Below are positions 46,901 through 58,000 of a stretch of 64,000 nucleotides of DNA, in pieces. This DNA comes from Gracilaria gracilis. Lineage: Eukaryota; Rhodophyta; Florideophyceae; Gracilariales; Gracilariaceae. The stretch is taken from assembly GCA_030374805.1 (NCBI GenBank), contig JARGSG010000204.1, positions 1-64,000 of the forward strand, written 5' to 3'. The stretch's first letter is position 1. Each line of letters opens with the position of its first letter. The notes beneath the pieces were generated by a model. The model saw only the letters and a program-made list of their open reading frames with translations. It was not told the origin of the DNA and did no database searches. A program made the translations under genes and the position numbers.

Positions 46901-48687
46901 ACACTCAGGTACACCGTACTACGGGATTGGCTCCATTTGAATTGGCTCTGTCTCGCACCCCACCGCCCGTGGCGCTCGAAGCACAGCCAACGCTGGATCA
47001 ATTTCCTTCGACCAAGGGATACAGGGAAACCTGGAAGACATGGCTTACCAAGCTGGTCCCTGCAGCACAACGGTCAATGGCCCGGTCACAAGCCGCTTAT
47101 AAGCGTGATTTCAATGAGCGAGCCCCTCGAAGACCACCCGCCCTTAAGGAAGGGGACTATGTGTTCATCCGTAAGGAGTATTGGAACCCAGGCAAGGAAA
47201 AACGCCACAAGCTCTCACCCGTCGCCGACGGTCCCTTCAACACAATTGATGTGGAATCCGACACTGTCGTAGTGAAGATGGGTCAGCAACACGAACGCAT
47301 TTACCGCGATCGCGTGGTTTTTGCACCCCCGCCTGCGGGAAACGCCCCATCAAGTGGAAATTCTACCGCAGAAGCATAAATTAACACTACGGACACGCCG
47401 GACCCACCCCCGATCGACCGCCCTAGGGAAGTACCACACCCAATTAGGGGACTCTCAGATTTGCCGATGTTATCGGACTCTACGCGCCCTGGTGCTTCGT
47501 TGTCTGAAGCCCCGCCGCCTGGCATAATTATTCGCCGCCTTGGCGCGTGGAGACCCACTCCCCATGTCGCTCGATCTAAGGAGGGGGAGGGACTCGTTAA
47601 TCGTCATGCTTCCGCGCTGTTGCGTGAGGAACACCGTGTGGCACGGAAGAGTGACACCGCTAATGCGCAATCAAAGCCCCCTTGGGAGCCTGGCGTCTTG
47701 TCAAGGTCGCCGCGCGTCAACGCAGAGGCGGAATCGTCACCAGACACTACCGCAGTGCGGGACAGGACCGAGGAGACTCAGTCGTTACCGGCGAAGCCGT
47801 TTCTTACGCCACAAAGCGCGCCTGGAGTGACTACGTCGCATAACGGAGTGGAAATGCCGCCTTAGGCGCCGTTAAGCTCGCACGTCCAAGACGGAGAAGA
47901 GTCGTCGGAGACTAAGTCGCCCAACACGCCTGAGGCGGGCCCCACCGCGGACACGTCGCTAAATGCCCAGCAGGGAAGTGCCAACCGTAGGACACGGACT
48001 ACACCTGTAAGGGAGATCAGCTCAGCGAGCGAACCACGTCGACAAACCGAGCTGAAACCTCCCGTGCATACGGAGGCGGAACACGCCACGGCGCAGACCA
48101 ATGACGGCCACCCGTTGACAACGTCATGTACCACCACGGCGAGGCCGGTTCAATCAGGGTTACCGTTGATGCGAGCGGGTTCGATGCCACACACAACTCC
48201 GTCGAAACGGTTGCTACCACGCAAACTTGCGGTACGCCCACCTGGGACTCCCGCGGGAGAAGGAACTCTACCGGAACAAGGACATGGGAACACTGACACC
48301 GCGAGTCGCGTGACCACCGACCCAAGTAGGGGACCACACCGCGAAGGTACAGTGCCACCAACCTTGTTGGACACACCTCGGTCTAACCGGAGCATCGACG
48401 CACTGCCACACACGGCAATGCTGCCAGAGTTCTCTCCGACAAATGATGCCGTAATCACACGGCAAGGCCGGGAAGTCTTCCGACAGGAGTTCGTAGTCGA
48501 CCACATAGTGGAACACTCATACCACCCAACGGGGTACATACAGTATCTCGTACGTTGGTACGGCTACGGACCCGAGGCTGACTCGGATGAGCCAATCGAA
48601 CACCTCCCACGATCGAAAGTGGTGCAGTACCATCGGCGTACTTTCACTGGTCTCCCGGCGACAATTGTCAACGCCCAAGTGGGATAA
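43906..48687 (+). pseudogene. Gypsy A pol (protease end, RT, RNase H, integrase, chromodomain)
   Basis: One uninterrupted reading frame of about 1,590 codons is broken only by stops: TAA 44,305, TAA 44,494, TAG 44,620, TAA 45,748, TAA 47,377 and TAG 47,863, with no frameshift. Domains: protease C-end VILGCDFCDRF; RT with WRFCIDYRRLNA, RMPFGLTNAPATFQ and YLDD (about 45,124); RNase H from VDTDSSDYQVGC; integrase zinc finger HLSHYAQRNGH...CPKY, where the last Cys is Tyr; Asp FVAIDILGPF; LLSENGKQ, where the second catalytic Asp is Glu; Glu NGQAERFNR; chromodomain YLVRWYGYGPEADSDEPIEH (about 48,540-48,610). Both integrase lesions and the stops indicate a dead copy. Purine tracts encoding SKEGE lie at 44,398 and 47,578. 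Confidence 0.9.
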
Positions 48688-48861
48688 CACGCCCCGAAGG
48701 GGAAGAAGCTGGCTCACCTAGAAGGAAATTGAGAAGTGGGAGAAGACGAAACTGGCACTTGGGAAAGGAAAAATATACGTCATAGACGGAAGTAGGTTTA
48801 ATGGCCATCGAGGCTATATCCTACAACAACACCGCATAGCGGGAATCAGGTGGAAGATAGA

Positions 48862-50821
48862 CTAAGCCCCCGACCCTTGGTTGGAGGGGCCCGGAGCGCC
48901 CTCACCAGTACCCCCATTGCTGGGATTGGATCCGCCAGTAAGGCGTGCAGCCAACGCGTCCCGCATTGCGGCGACGTCCCCGCTCGCGACAGTGGCGGAA
49001 AGCCCAACTCCTCGGAGGAACTGAGCGATCACAGCCGCCTCACCGGTTCCACCCCCAGAGGGGAGGACGGCAGGCACCTCGATCACCTCTGGTTCGTCCG
49101 GAAGGGAAGCCACCACTGCACCTACCGACGAAGGTTCGGGCGCCGGTGGATTCACCGGCTCAGCCGTCGCCATTCCCGGCGCTGCCGTGTCATTGGAGGT
49201 CGACTCAACCGCGTTGGCGGAAGGAACCTCTTCGACTACGTCGTCATCATACCCCATCTCGGGTTCGTCTTCCATCATTTGATTGTCGTCACCGCCGTAG
49301 GCGTGGTAAAAATCGTCAGCGTCGACGAAGCCAACCGGATGCCCGTAAGGGATGTACCTCGGAGCCATCCGGAGAGCAGCCGCTTCAGCTGCGGTGATCT
49401 CTTGCACCTCCCAGAGATTGAAAAAGATGAAGTCTCCCGCCAATGGCGTACGTCGTCCCGGAGACCGGTCGAAACCGCCGTCCTCGTGACCGCGGCCGCT
49501 CTGAGCGAAGGGCACGCTAGCCCAATCAACTCGGTCGACTACGTCGAGGAGCCCACGAACTTATTCGGCATTGTTTTCACCTCCCAGAGGGACCCGGAAC
49601 GAGAGTTCTCGGATGCACGCCCGAAGGCGAGGCGGGACATACCACAGTCGATACTGGTCATATACTTCCCATAGGAGATAAGCCGCAGTGCGGATTGCCC
49701 ACTCGGTGAGCACCACCGGCCACAGTCCGGAATACGGATCCTGGATGAGGCATGAGCCCAGATAGGAGAGGATCGGGGGGCGACTCCATGTAGCACCCAC
49801 GACACACCTCCACCGAGGACCACCGAGTGGGAATCGGAACGTACCGGCCCAGCCGGTGATTGTGCCGGATTTGATTGATCTCCGTGTTTTGATACGGGAC
49901 GAGAAACCCGAAACGGGAACGCGCACGACGCTCATCGCGGATGAAGTTCTGTTACCACCGCTAACGGGACTCCCGGCGAAGATACCGGAACTCCGCCTGG
50001 ATGATTGGATGAATCCAACACACCGCCTCCTGGCGTACATTAGGACGTCCTCTCCAAGAGTAAGTCTCAACCACCGCCAAGCGGGCGCAGTACGAAATAT
50101 CGCCTTGTGTACGGTACAACCGGAGATCAAAGCTGATGAAATCAGGAATTGGGAACTCGAAGTTCGCCCGGCTCTGCCGCGCATAACCCAAGCGAACCAA
50201 TGCCGCCTGAGCGGAAGCCAGCGACTCGCCAGAACGCCGCAACATTGCGTGAGGAGGAACTGCAACCCGTCGACGCCAATCCCACGAAGTGTTGAGTAAC
50301 GCCAAAAGATCCCCGGGGAGGCGATCAGTACCGTCCGCATAGGACGCGATGAGCTCCTCGTTGAAAACGGCTGTAGGATGAAACCACGGAGCAGTCCGGA
50401 AGAGATGCACGTGAACGCGAGGGTTTAGCCCGACGAACTCGTCGTAGGAAGGCCCCGGCACTTCATGAATGACGTGAACTTGGGGCTGCTGCCCCGGAGG
50501 AAGGATGTGCCCACCGCTGGCGTTGAGTCCCTGGGACGCCCCAGACGCATTGCCGCTTTGCGGAAGAGGCACGGAACAAAATCCGGAGAAGTATCCCGAG
50601 TTCGGAGGTTGACCGCTCATCGTGCGAGGCACTCGAGGAACGGGAAGGTTGGTAGTAACACCGCGAGAGCGAGAAACAGACTGTTGTGAACAGGATTGAT
50701 CGTCGCTGGAGCGAGGTTTGCACGTTGGAGTGGTAGTGACTTGGTCTTCGCGAGGCGAGATGGAATTCGAAGACTTCGGGGATGCGCTTTTATGCCCAAG
50801 GTTGGAAGTTCGACCCGCCAT
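48862..50821 (-). pseudogene. Antisense ORF of gypsy A
   Basis: The minus strand from ATG 50,821, about 25 bp from the polypurine tract, runs toward pol and ends 175 bp from its stop. The product begins Ser/Pro-rich, includes CSVPLPQSG, APWFHPTAVFNEELIASYAD, TSWDWRRRVAVPPHAM, SYCARLAVVETYSWRG, LSYLGSCLIQDPYSGLW, AYLLWEVYDQYRLWYVPP and PLAGDFIFFNLWE, then an acidic segment (MMEDEPEMGYDDD) and VIAQFLRGVGL near the end. It aligns along its length with the gypsy C antisense ORF. Lesions: TAG and TAA near 49,950, a frame change in a C6 run near 49,775 and a TAA at 49,561. Function unknown; no retroviral domain is visible. Confidence 0.7.
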
Positions 50822-50855
50822 CGCGACGGCGTGGCTCACTTTTAAGAAGGGGGAT

Positions 50856-51709
50856 ATGAAGGACAACACTCCTTGGAGGCGATTTGAGGTACTTAGTTAA
50901 TTTCCGCATCATGCGTTAGTAGATATATATGAGCAACACCGCTCTTAGCGTGTCCCCTCGCTGGGGTAATCTCCACACATGTAGACGTGGATTGCACGGC
51001 TCGAGGCGCCGCTTAGCGAGTGTGAATAACACACGTTTAGCACGGATATGCCGGAGGCAGTGCATCTAGCATTGCTGTGTTTATTTAGATATTTTATAGA
51101 TTATTTTGCCCGGCGCACCCACTGTCAGTGGTGCGCCGAGCTCAGTACTTAGAGGGTTGAGCATTGCTCCCCCAAGTGAACTGCCCCTTGCCAAGCAAGG
51201 GCTTCCTGGCTCTAACTATCACGCCTTCGCGGATTGTTCACCTCCAAGTGGAGTGACAGCCGTGTTGTTCACGTATAGTTACCCACCCTTGTGGCGCTCA
51301 GAGTATAACTACTATTTCTGTGTCTCGTTCCAACCTATTGTCCAATACTCGCCCCTGTATTGAGTTTGCTTTATTCTCTCTTTCCTTTCCCCACTCTGGT
51401 GGTTTGCTTTCTCCCCTTTCTGGGTTTGCCTTTTTGCCCTGTTTTCAGTGGCCCGTTTCCGACACCTTGTCGTTGCCGTGCTACTCTCTTTCGAGGACTC
51501 ATCTCGTGACCGTGTGAACACGTGGATCTCTACCGACTACTAATCAGCCTAACGCTCCGACGCTTGTCGTGGTGGTTTGACCTCGGATTTACACCCTGCT
51601 TAGCTGTGTCATTCTCGGAGTGCTCCGTTCGCTGTGCTGCCCTGTCGAGGGGAAGATTCCGAACGTCTTCGTGAGCCTGCGCTTTTCTCGCCAAGGGCGT
51701 TGCTCCACA
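50856..51709 (+). repeat. 3' LTR of gypsy element A
   Basis: 854 bp, starting TGAAGGACAACACTCC directly after the polypurine tract and ending GGGCGTTGCTCCACA. Same family as 16,096-16,948 (853 bp) and 32,002-32,771. Flanking bases 51,710-51,714 are GTACC; no partner duplication can be tested. Confidence 0.85.
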
Positions 51710-52078
51710 GTACCGTCAGGCTCGGTTGGGGGGGAGGGCGGGAAGGGGAACAAATTTTGCATTACAAGAGTAACTGCTCCGTTCTGATCCGGTTTTTGTG
51801 GTGACTGGGAAACCGTGGAAGCTACAGACGGAAAAATATTGGGAAACGACACCTGGACAAAGTGTTTACTGTTTATTGGTGAGTATGGATTCAAGCGTTT
51901 CCTGTCAAGAGTTTCGTCAACTCGTAGAACGCCCCTCAAAGCTGCTGACTACTGAAGATTGTAACTTGTGCGCTGGGTTTTTGACTCTGCTTAGCGCTCC
52001 TCTAGGGTTCCTATTCTCCTCGCACCAATACGGATTGGTGAGAGCAAAAGGATAGTGTTTGACCGTTTTAATATGACC
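51710..52078. other. Spacer between gypsy A and gypsy B
   Basis: Pre-insertion sequence with a purine-rich run (GGGGGGGAGGG near 51,727) and no recognised gene. Confidence 0.5.
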
Positions 52079-52083
52079 GTGGG

Positions 52084-52625
52084 TGTAGTATAGTGGGCCC
52101 GGGTTGGGGCTCTGTATATCCGATTGGCCGTTCACGTACAAAGGGGTAGTGCACGGCTGGCCGGTGCAGTGGCACCGCCACGTGTACAAGTTGGTGATCG
52201 AGTGCCGAACGGGTTGGCCGAACGTACAAGTTGGCCACGTGTACGGACTTGGTAGTGACATTGCAAATTAGACCGATCGTACAGCAGTTAGTAATTGGGC
52301 CTAGACCCGATATTTAGTTGTAGCTCGGATCTCCCGAGGCCCCAATCGTAAACGACAAGCATCTTCTGCCGAACGTCTTCTTCGTTAGTTTGCACTCACG
52401 ATAGACCGCACGGCTAACTCTTTATTGGGTTTCTCAGACCGTTCGTACCCTTCCGCACGTTCCTGTACGTGCCTGGTGATACCAATCGTCCACTCTCCCC
52501 TTGACCGCCCGGTGCTTCCGCCCCTTCTCTCCGTTCGGATTCATTACAGTCACAAGACTGTACGCTGCCGCCGCTCCCGTCTCACGACCGCTTCGGACTC
52601 TCTCATTTTTGTGCATTATACCACA
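52084..52625 (+). repeat. 5' LTR of gypsy element B
   Basis: Begins TGTAGTATAGTGGGCCC and ends TTATACCACA, with the canonical TG...CA. A TATA-like CTGTATATCC occurs near 52,112. Confidence 0.95.
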
Positions 52626-52701
52626 TTGATCTCCCGACCTAGAAGTGGAATTCAAGACCGTACGGAGCAGCAGAACCGATCGTGGAATTGATACGTACAG
52701 T

Positions 52702-54904
52702 ATGAGTCATCGTCCGCACGGAGAAATGGGTGAAGGGTCTTTGGTCGAAAAAGACACCGCAAAGTCCGTACCGGTCGCAATTCGCGCCGCTTCGGATGCC
52801 GCTTCGGTAGGCCGCCGAAGCACCCGAAGCAACGCGACGGCCTACGTGACGCCGTCAGAGGAACCCGAACGGATGATCCGCGACGGGTCCGCACGTAACA
52901 GGTCAAAGTCCGCACGGAACGAGGACGAGGCAACTCCGCTCGCCCTCTTTTCCCGGAACGGAGAGGACGCCGCGGGGCGAAGCTGGCCCCGCGGCGCCAC
53001 TTCTTGCCGAACGGACCACCGCACGGGAACTCTGGGCAGGGATCGCTCCCTACGCCCTGCAGAGTCTCCGAACGGAAATTGAGGTCCACGTCCCCATGGC
53101 AGTGAAGACGTACCTCAAGGACCGAATCCCGGTGCTTCTGCACCAGGATATTCCACCGATCGTACACGATATGGTTAGGAATATCCTGAAGACAGACCGT
53201 TCGGAACCTGCTACGTCAGCTCTGAACAGTACACTGGCCGCACTGGTAGCTCAGCTACCGACCCACCCACCCTAATCTTCTATTGACCGTACGGACAATG
53301 CACCCGCTAGCGGCGAGAGGCAACACCGACCGGAACTGAAGAAGGGCCCAACGAGGGGTCCGACCGGAGTGTACCTCCCGCCAGTCAACCCGCAGGACGA
53401 TCCGAACGGAAGCTCTGGAGATTCCTCCGACGAGAGGAGAAATCGCTGCCGCAGAGGCGGTAGACCGAGCGAAAGTTCCGATTCGGATGACGCGCCCCGT
53501 AAACGAAAAGACCGTTGCCGCCAGAGAAGGCGAAGTTCAGCCAGAACGGACTCGGAATCTTCGGAGTCATCGTCGGATGACGACCGCACGGATTCGGAAG
53601 TCGACCGACACTCCCGCAGCCCTCGACGGAGGGGGAAGTCCGATCGGTATCGTTCTCGTTCGGACAGGTTGATGCTAAAGCGCATCAAGCCCTTGAACGA
53701 GAAGTTCGCCAAAGTGGTGGACTACCGTACGTACAGGTTGCTCAGGAGGAGCCAGACGTACAATTCGCGGGTGGCGCGCAAGATTGCGCGCTACCAAAAG
53801 AAATTGAATGTCCAGATGAAAGTTCATTCCTTTTCCGGGACGGATCCGATATCGGTGCTCAATTTCTTACAGCGGTTTAAAACCGCTTGCAACCACAACG
53901 GACTCACTGAGGGGGCAGCCCTCTGGTGTTTCCAGTTTTACCTGACCGGACCGGCGCCCGCTCTGGTTCAGTCTCGGCTCGAAGGTGAGTCTGGCGCTGT
54001 CGACCGTACTCGGGATGAGTCTCTCCATACGTACGAAGAGGTAGTCAACTTTCTGTTGACCACGTACGCAACGGATGAGATCATTGCCGACGCGGCCGCA
54101 GAGGTCACCCTCTACCGCCAAGCGTCAGGCATGTCCGAAACGGAATTCGCCCAGAAGCTCTGGACGAAAGCCCTCCGTTGCGGAAATGTCTCTACCGATC
54201 GGAATTTGAAGGGGATCTTCGTCGAAGGTCTCCTTGCCGCCATACGGTCAAAGGTGAGGAATCACCTCACCTCGCATCCCAATATCAGATACGATGCACT
54301 TGCCCGTTACGCGGAATCGTACGGAGACACCCATCGTGCCTCACGTAGACAGTCCGTTCGGGTCGATACTCAAAAGCCAACCGTTCGGAAAGAGTCCTCT
54401 CGTACCGCCCGGAAGGTTCACAGTATCGATACCCCGTCGGAATCGATCTATTCCGTATCGGATGAAGACGAGGAACATGTCCTCGCGGTATCCCGCGCGT
54501 CTTTTATGCCCTCGCCTCCCACTACGCTCTCGGCTTCAACGCCGGCTCAGTCCGTTCGGTCTTATCCCAGTCCTGCCAGCTCCAGGGTACAGCAACCCCA
54601 GGGGCAGGCACCAGTTAGACCGTGTCGGATTTGCCTTTCGCGGGAGCCCAACTGCTGTCAGTTGCTCCCCCCGGACCTAAAGAAGAAGCTGCTCGCCATA
54701 CGGGAGGCTAATTATCAGCAACGCCGCGAGGAAGGCTATTACAGTTCCTACCAGACCGGACTGAAAACTGATACCCCGAAGGACAATGTAGGATATCGCC
54801 AGGGCGGACAGCCTCGCCAGACGTACCCACCAAGACCGACACAGGCTGTGATGCTGGTCGAGGAGCCTGCTCCCCACCAGGAAAACGACCAGGAGGAAGC
54901 GTAG
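52702..54904 (+). pseudogene. Gypsy B gag
   Basis: Capsid/nucleocapsid precursor. The likely start is ATG 52,702 (MSHRPHGEMGEG). The frame moves by one base between about 52,930 and 53,030, and a TAA at 53,273 interrupts the new frame; from 53,276 it is open to TAG 54,902. N-terminal half: basic and Ser/Arg/Asp-rich. The gag capsid-type domain starts near KVHSFSGTDPISVLNFLQRF (53,818) and includes ALWCFQFYLTGPAPALVQSR and MSETEFAQKLWTKALRC. A Cys cluster PCRICLSREPNCCQ (about 54,618-54,660) stands where a CCHC knuckle is expected but has no His, so nucleic-acid binding by a canonical knuckle is doubtful. pol follows after two frame changes. Confidence 0.8.
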
Positions 54905-55015
54905 AGGCATCGCCTCCTCCACAGAGGCCTAGCCTCGCCCCGTCAGCTACAGACCGAACGGACTCCATCCGAGGGGAGTCCCCTGTCCTGACATGTGACC
55001 TGACCGATACGGACA

Positions 55016-58000
55016 TTGAAACCGAAACGATCCTCTTTTTTTAGCGCGAACTACAAGGTGCACGTGTCAGTTGGCCTCAACACGGCACTGACGTATCCGT
55101 TAACGGGAGTTCTTGATACCGGAGCCGGACCCTGTCTGGTTCACGAACCCCATCTCCCTCCGAATTGGCGCTCGAAACTCCGACCGGACGTAAGACCCCG
55201 AATTACGGACGCGTCGAAGAACCAAATGGACGTTGTGGGAGTTCTTCCCCTTATGGTCCGAATCGGTGACCTCAATGTACGAGTACAGTTCTTGGTGGTT
55301 TCTAACCTCTCCACCAGCGTACTACTCGGTACTTCTTTTATTGACAAGTACGTCTTGGCAATACTACCACCGAAACGGACAATACTCTTACGACACTCCA
55401 AACCGGTGTCTATACAGTCTTCCGCCTACGGACCAAATGCACCTTCCGCGCCGGAACCAGAACCAGAACGGGAAACTCCATCTAATAAGATACACGTTGT
55501 CCGTCCGGTTGTTCTACTTCCAATGTCGGAAACGAAAGTCTTGGTAACCACCAAAACGTCCGGCTTGGTCTTCCTACAGTCTCATCACCGAACGGGATCA
55601 ACGCTTGAACTCACACTCCTCGCGGGTGGAGTTATGGAGCTCCGACCGGACGTACCCTTTCTCGTTCGCGTGGCGAACTTTTCGGACCGCTCGGTTCGAC
55701 TACACAAGAACACCGTTATCGGACTTGCTCTTCCATCTCCTGTAGCGCTCATAACTCCGCAACCATCGTCGCGGAGCGACGAGTCCAAGGAGGGGGAACA
55801 CATTCCGATTTCGGGTAATAATTCCGAACGGGAATACAAGGATACCGAACAGGAGCAAGAAACCGTACGGAAAGTTGAGAACGATTGGACCAGCAAGGTA
55901 CAGATCAGTCCTGAGTATGTTACCGAACGGGACAAAGTCATTGAGCTACTTCGACCGTTTGCGGACATGTGGGACGGCCATCTCGGAACGAATGCGGCAG
56001 CGAAGCACCGCATCCATCTGGAACCAGGCTCGAAGCCCATATTCCAGATGCCGTACCGTGCCGGACCCACTCGGAGAGAACTCGAACGTAAGGAGGTGAC
56101 AAAGCAGCTCGCTGCTGGTGTCATAGAACCGTCATCGGCAGAATGGGCCAGCCCGGTCGTATTCGCGCTCAAGAAAGACGGAAGCCTTCGCTTCTGCGTC
56201 GACTACCGCCATTTGAACGCTACGACCGTACGGGACACATACCCACTACCCCGAATGGACGAGTGCATCGACTCTCTTGGAGATGCACAAATCTTCTCCA
56301 CTTTGGACGCCAACAGTGGTTATTGGCAGACCGAAATGGATGAAGCCGACCGAAACAAAACGACGTTCACGTCGCATATGGGACTGTACCGTTATCGGAG
56401 AATGCCGTTCGGACTGAAGAACGCACCGGCTACTTTCCAGCGTGCTCTCGACATCATCCTATCACGGGTGAAGTGGCAGTACGCACTGGTGTACCTTGAT
56501 GACGTAATCATCTACTCCCGGACGGTTGAAGAGCATTATGACCATGTGCGGACCATACTGTATATGCTCCGTTCAGCTGGTGTTACTCTCCGACTGGACA
56601 AGTGCTACTTTTTCAGTGGCACGGTGGACTATCTAGGCCACGTAATCCGACCGGGAAAGCTTCAAGTGTCTCTCACGACACAGAATGCTATCAAGCAGGC
56701 TAAACCGCCTCCGACCCAGACGGAGCTCCGATCGTTCTTGGGGCTCTGTAACGTTTTCCGTCGGTTTGTCGCAAACCTCGCCCGAATTACGGCTCCATTG
56801 AACCGCAAGTTGGAGAAGGGGCAACTCACGAAGTTTGAGACATTGACCGATACGGAATACGAAGCCTTTGACGAATTACTTCAGAGACTGATACGCCCGC
56901 CCATTTTGGCCATTCCCCGTCAAGGGTACCCGTACGTTCTGGATACAGACGCATGCGACCGGCAGGTAGGATGCACCCTGCTACAGAAGCAACCGGACGG
57001 AGGCTTATTACCGATCGGTTACTGGAGCCGCTCTCTATCCAAGACCGAACGGCAATACTCGACTACCGAACGGGAATGCCTTGCGGTCGTCTGGGCCATA
57101 CTGCACCTCCGTCCGTACCTGGAAGGTCAGAGGTTCACTGTCCGAACGGACCACCACTTCTTGAGGTGGATATTGAACCTTGCGGACGCGTCAGGACGAT
57201 TGGTCAGGTGGCGGTTGCGTCTAATGGAGTATGACTTCGATGTCGTCCACCTTCCGGGTATCAAGCACCAAGCGGCTGATGACCTTTCTCGGATCCGGAC
57301 GGATGGCGAAGACGATGCCCCATTGGACGATGAGGTCCCCTGCTTGCTAGTGAATGACCGTACGGACGATGGCTACTCTATCACCAACATTACCGTTAAC
57401 GGTGCTGAGTACAGCGACGTCTGCGTCGATTGGCCAACGCCCGAACGGAAATCTGCTCGTATCCCCGAGGTGCTCGCTGTCACCTCGGAGGAAACCAATA
57501 TCGTTCCGGTCACGGTCGAAGAGCTGGTACGAGCTCAAGCAGAGGACCCTTTCTGTGAGTCCGTACAGAAAGACATCGGCAACGGTGTCACTCTGTTCGA
57601 CATTGACCGAAACGGACTTATCGTGCGCAAAGCCCCACTAGACGGCGCCATCCAGAAGGTCGTACCTGCATCACTGCAGGCACGCGTCCTCCACTTGGCA
57701 CACTACTCCCGTCTCGTTGGCCATCCAGGCTCCACTCGGATGTATGAAAGTCTCCGTCGAGACTTCTACTGGCCACATATGGCCAACGATGTATTCCAGA
57801 CCGTACGGGACTGTCGCACCTGCCCGGCGACGAAGGGAACACACTTCAAGTCGGAGAAGCTGCTGAAGCTGTTCCCCGCCGCCGGTCCGCTGGAATTCGT
57901 CGCGATGGACATCGTCGGCCCATTCACGAAGTCCATAAACGGTTACCAGTACATACTGGTTACTACCGATCGGTTTAGCAAGATAGCTCGCTCTATACCT

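Larger units (their letters stand above)
43900..51709 (+). mobile_element. Ty3/gypsy chromovirus element A (5'-truncated)
   Basis: It holds the end of protease through chromodomain (to 48,687), an antisense ORF (50,821-48,862), a polypurine tract AAGAAGGGGGAT (50,844-50,855) and a 3' LTR (50,856-51,709). The 5' LTR, gag and most of the protease are missing; the left breakpoint is at about 43,900, just before the protease end motif VILGCDF. Organisation matches gypsy C in mirror image. Confidence 0.85.

Noticed and set aside
52626-52645. tRNA primer-binding site right after the 5' LTR of element B
   Set aside because: The sequence does not begin with TGG and I could not pair it with a tRNA 3' end or with the element's own LTR.
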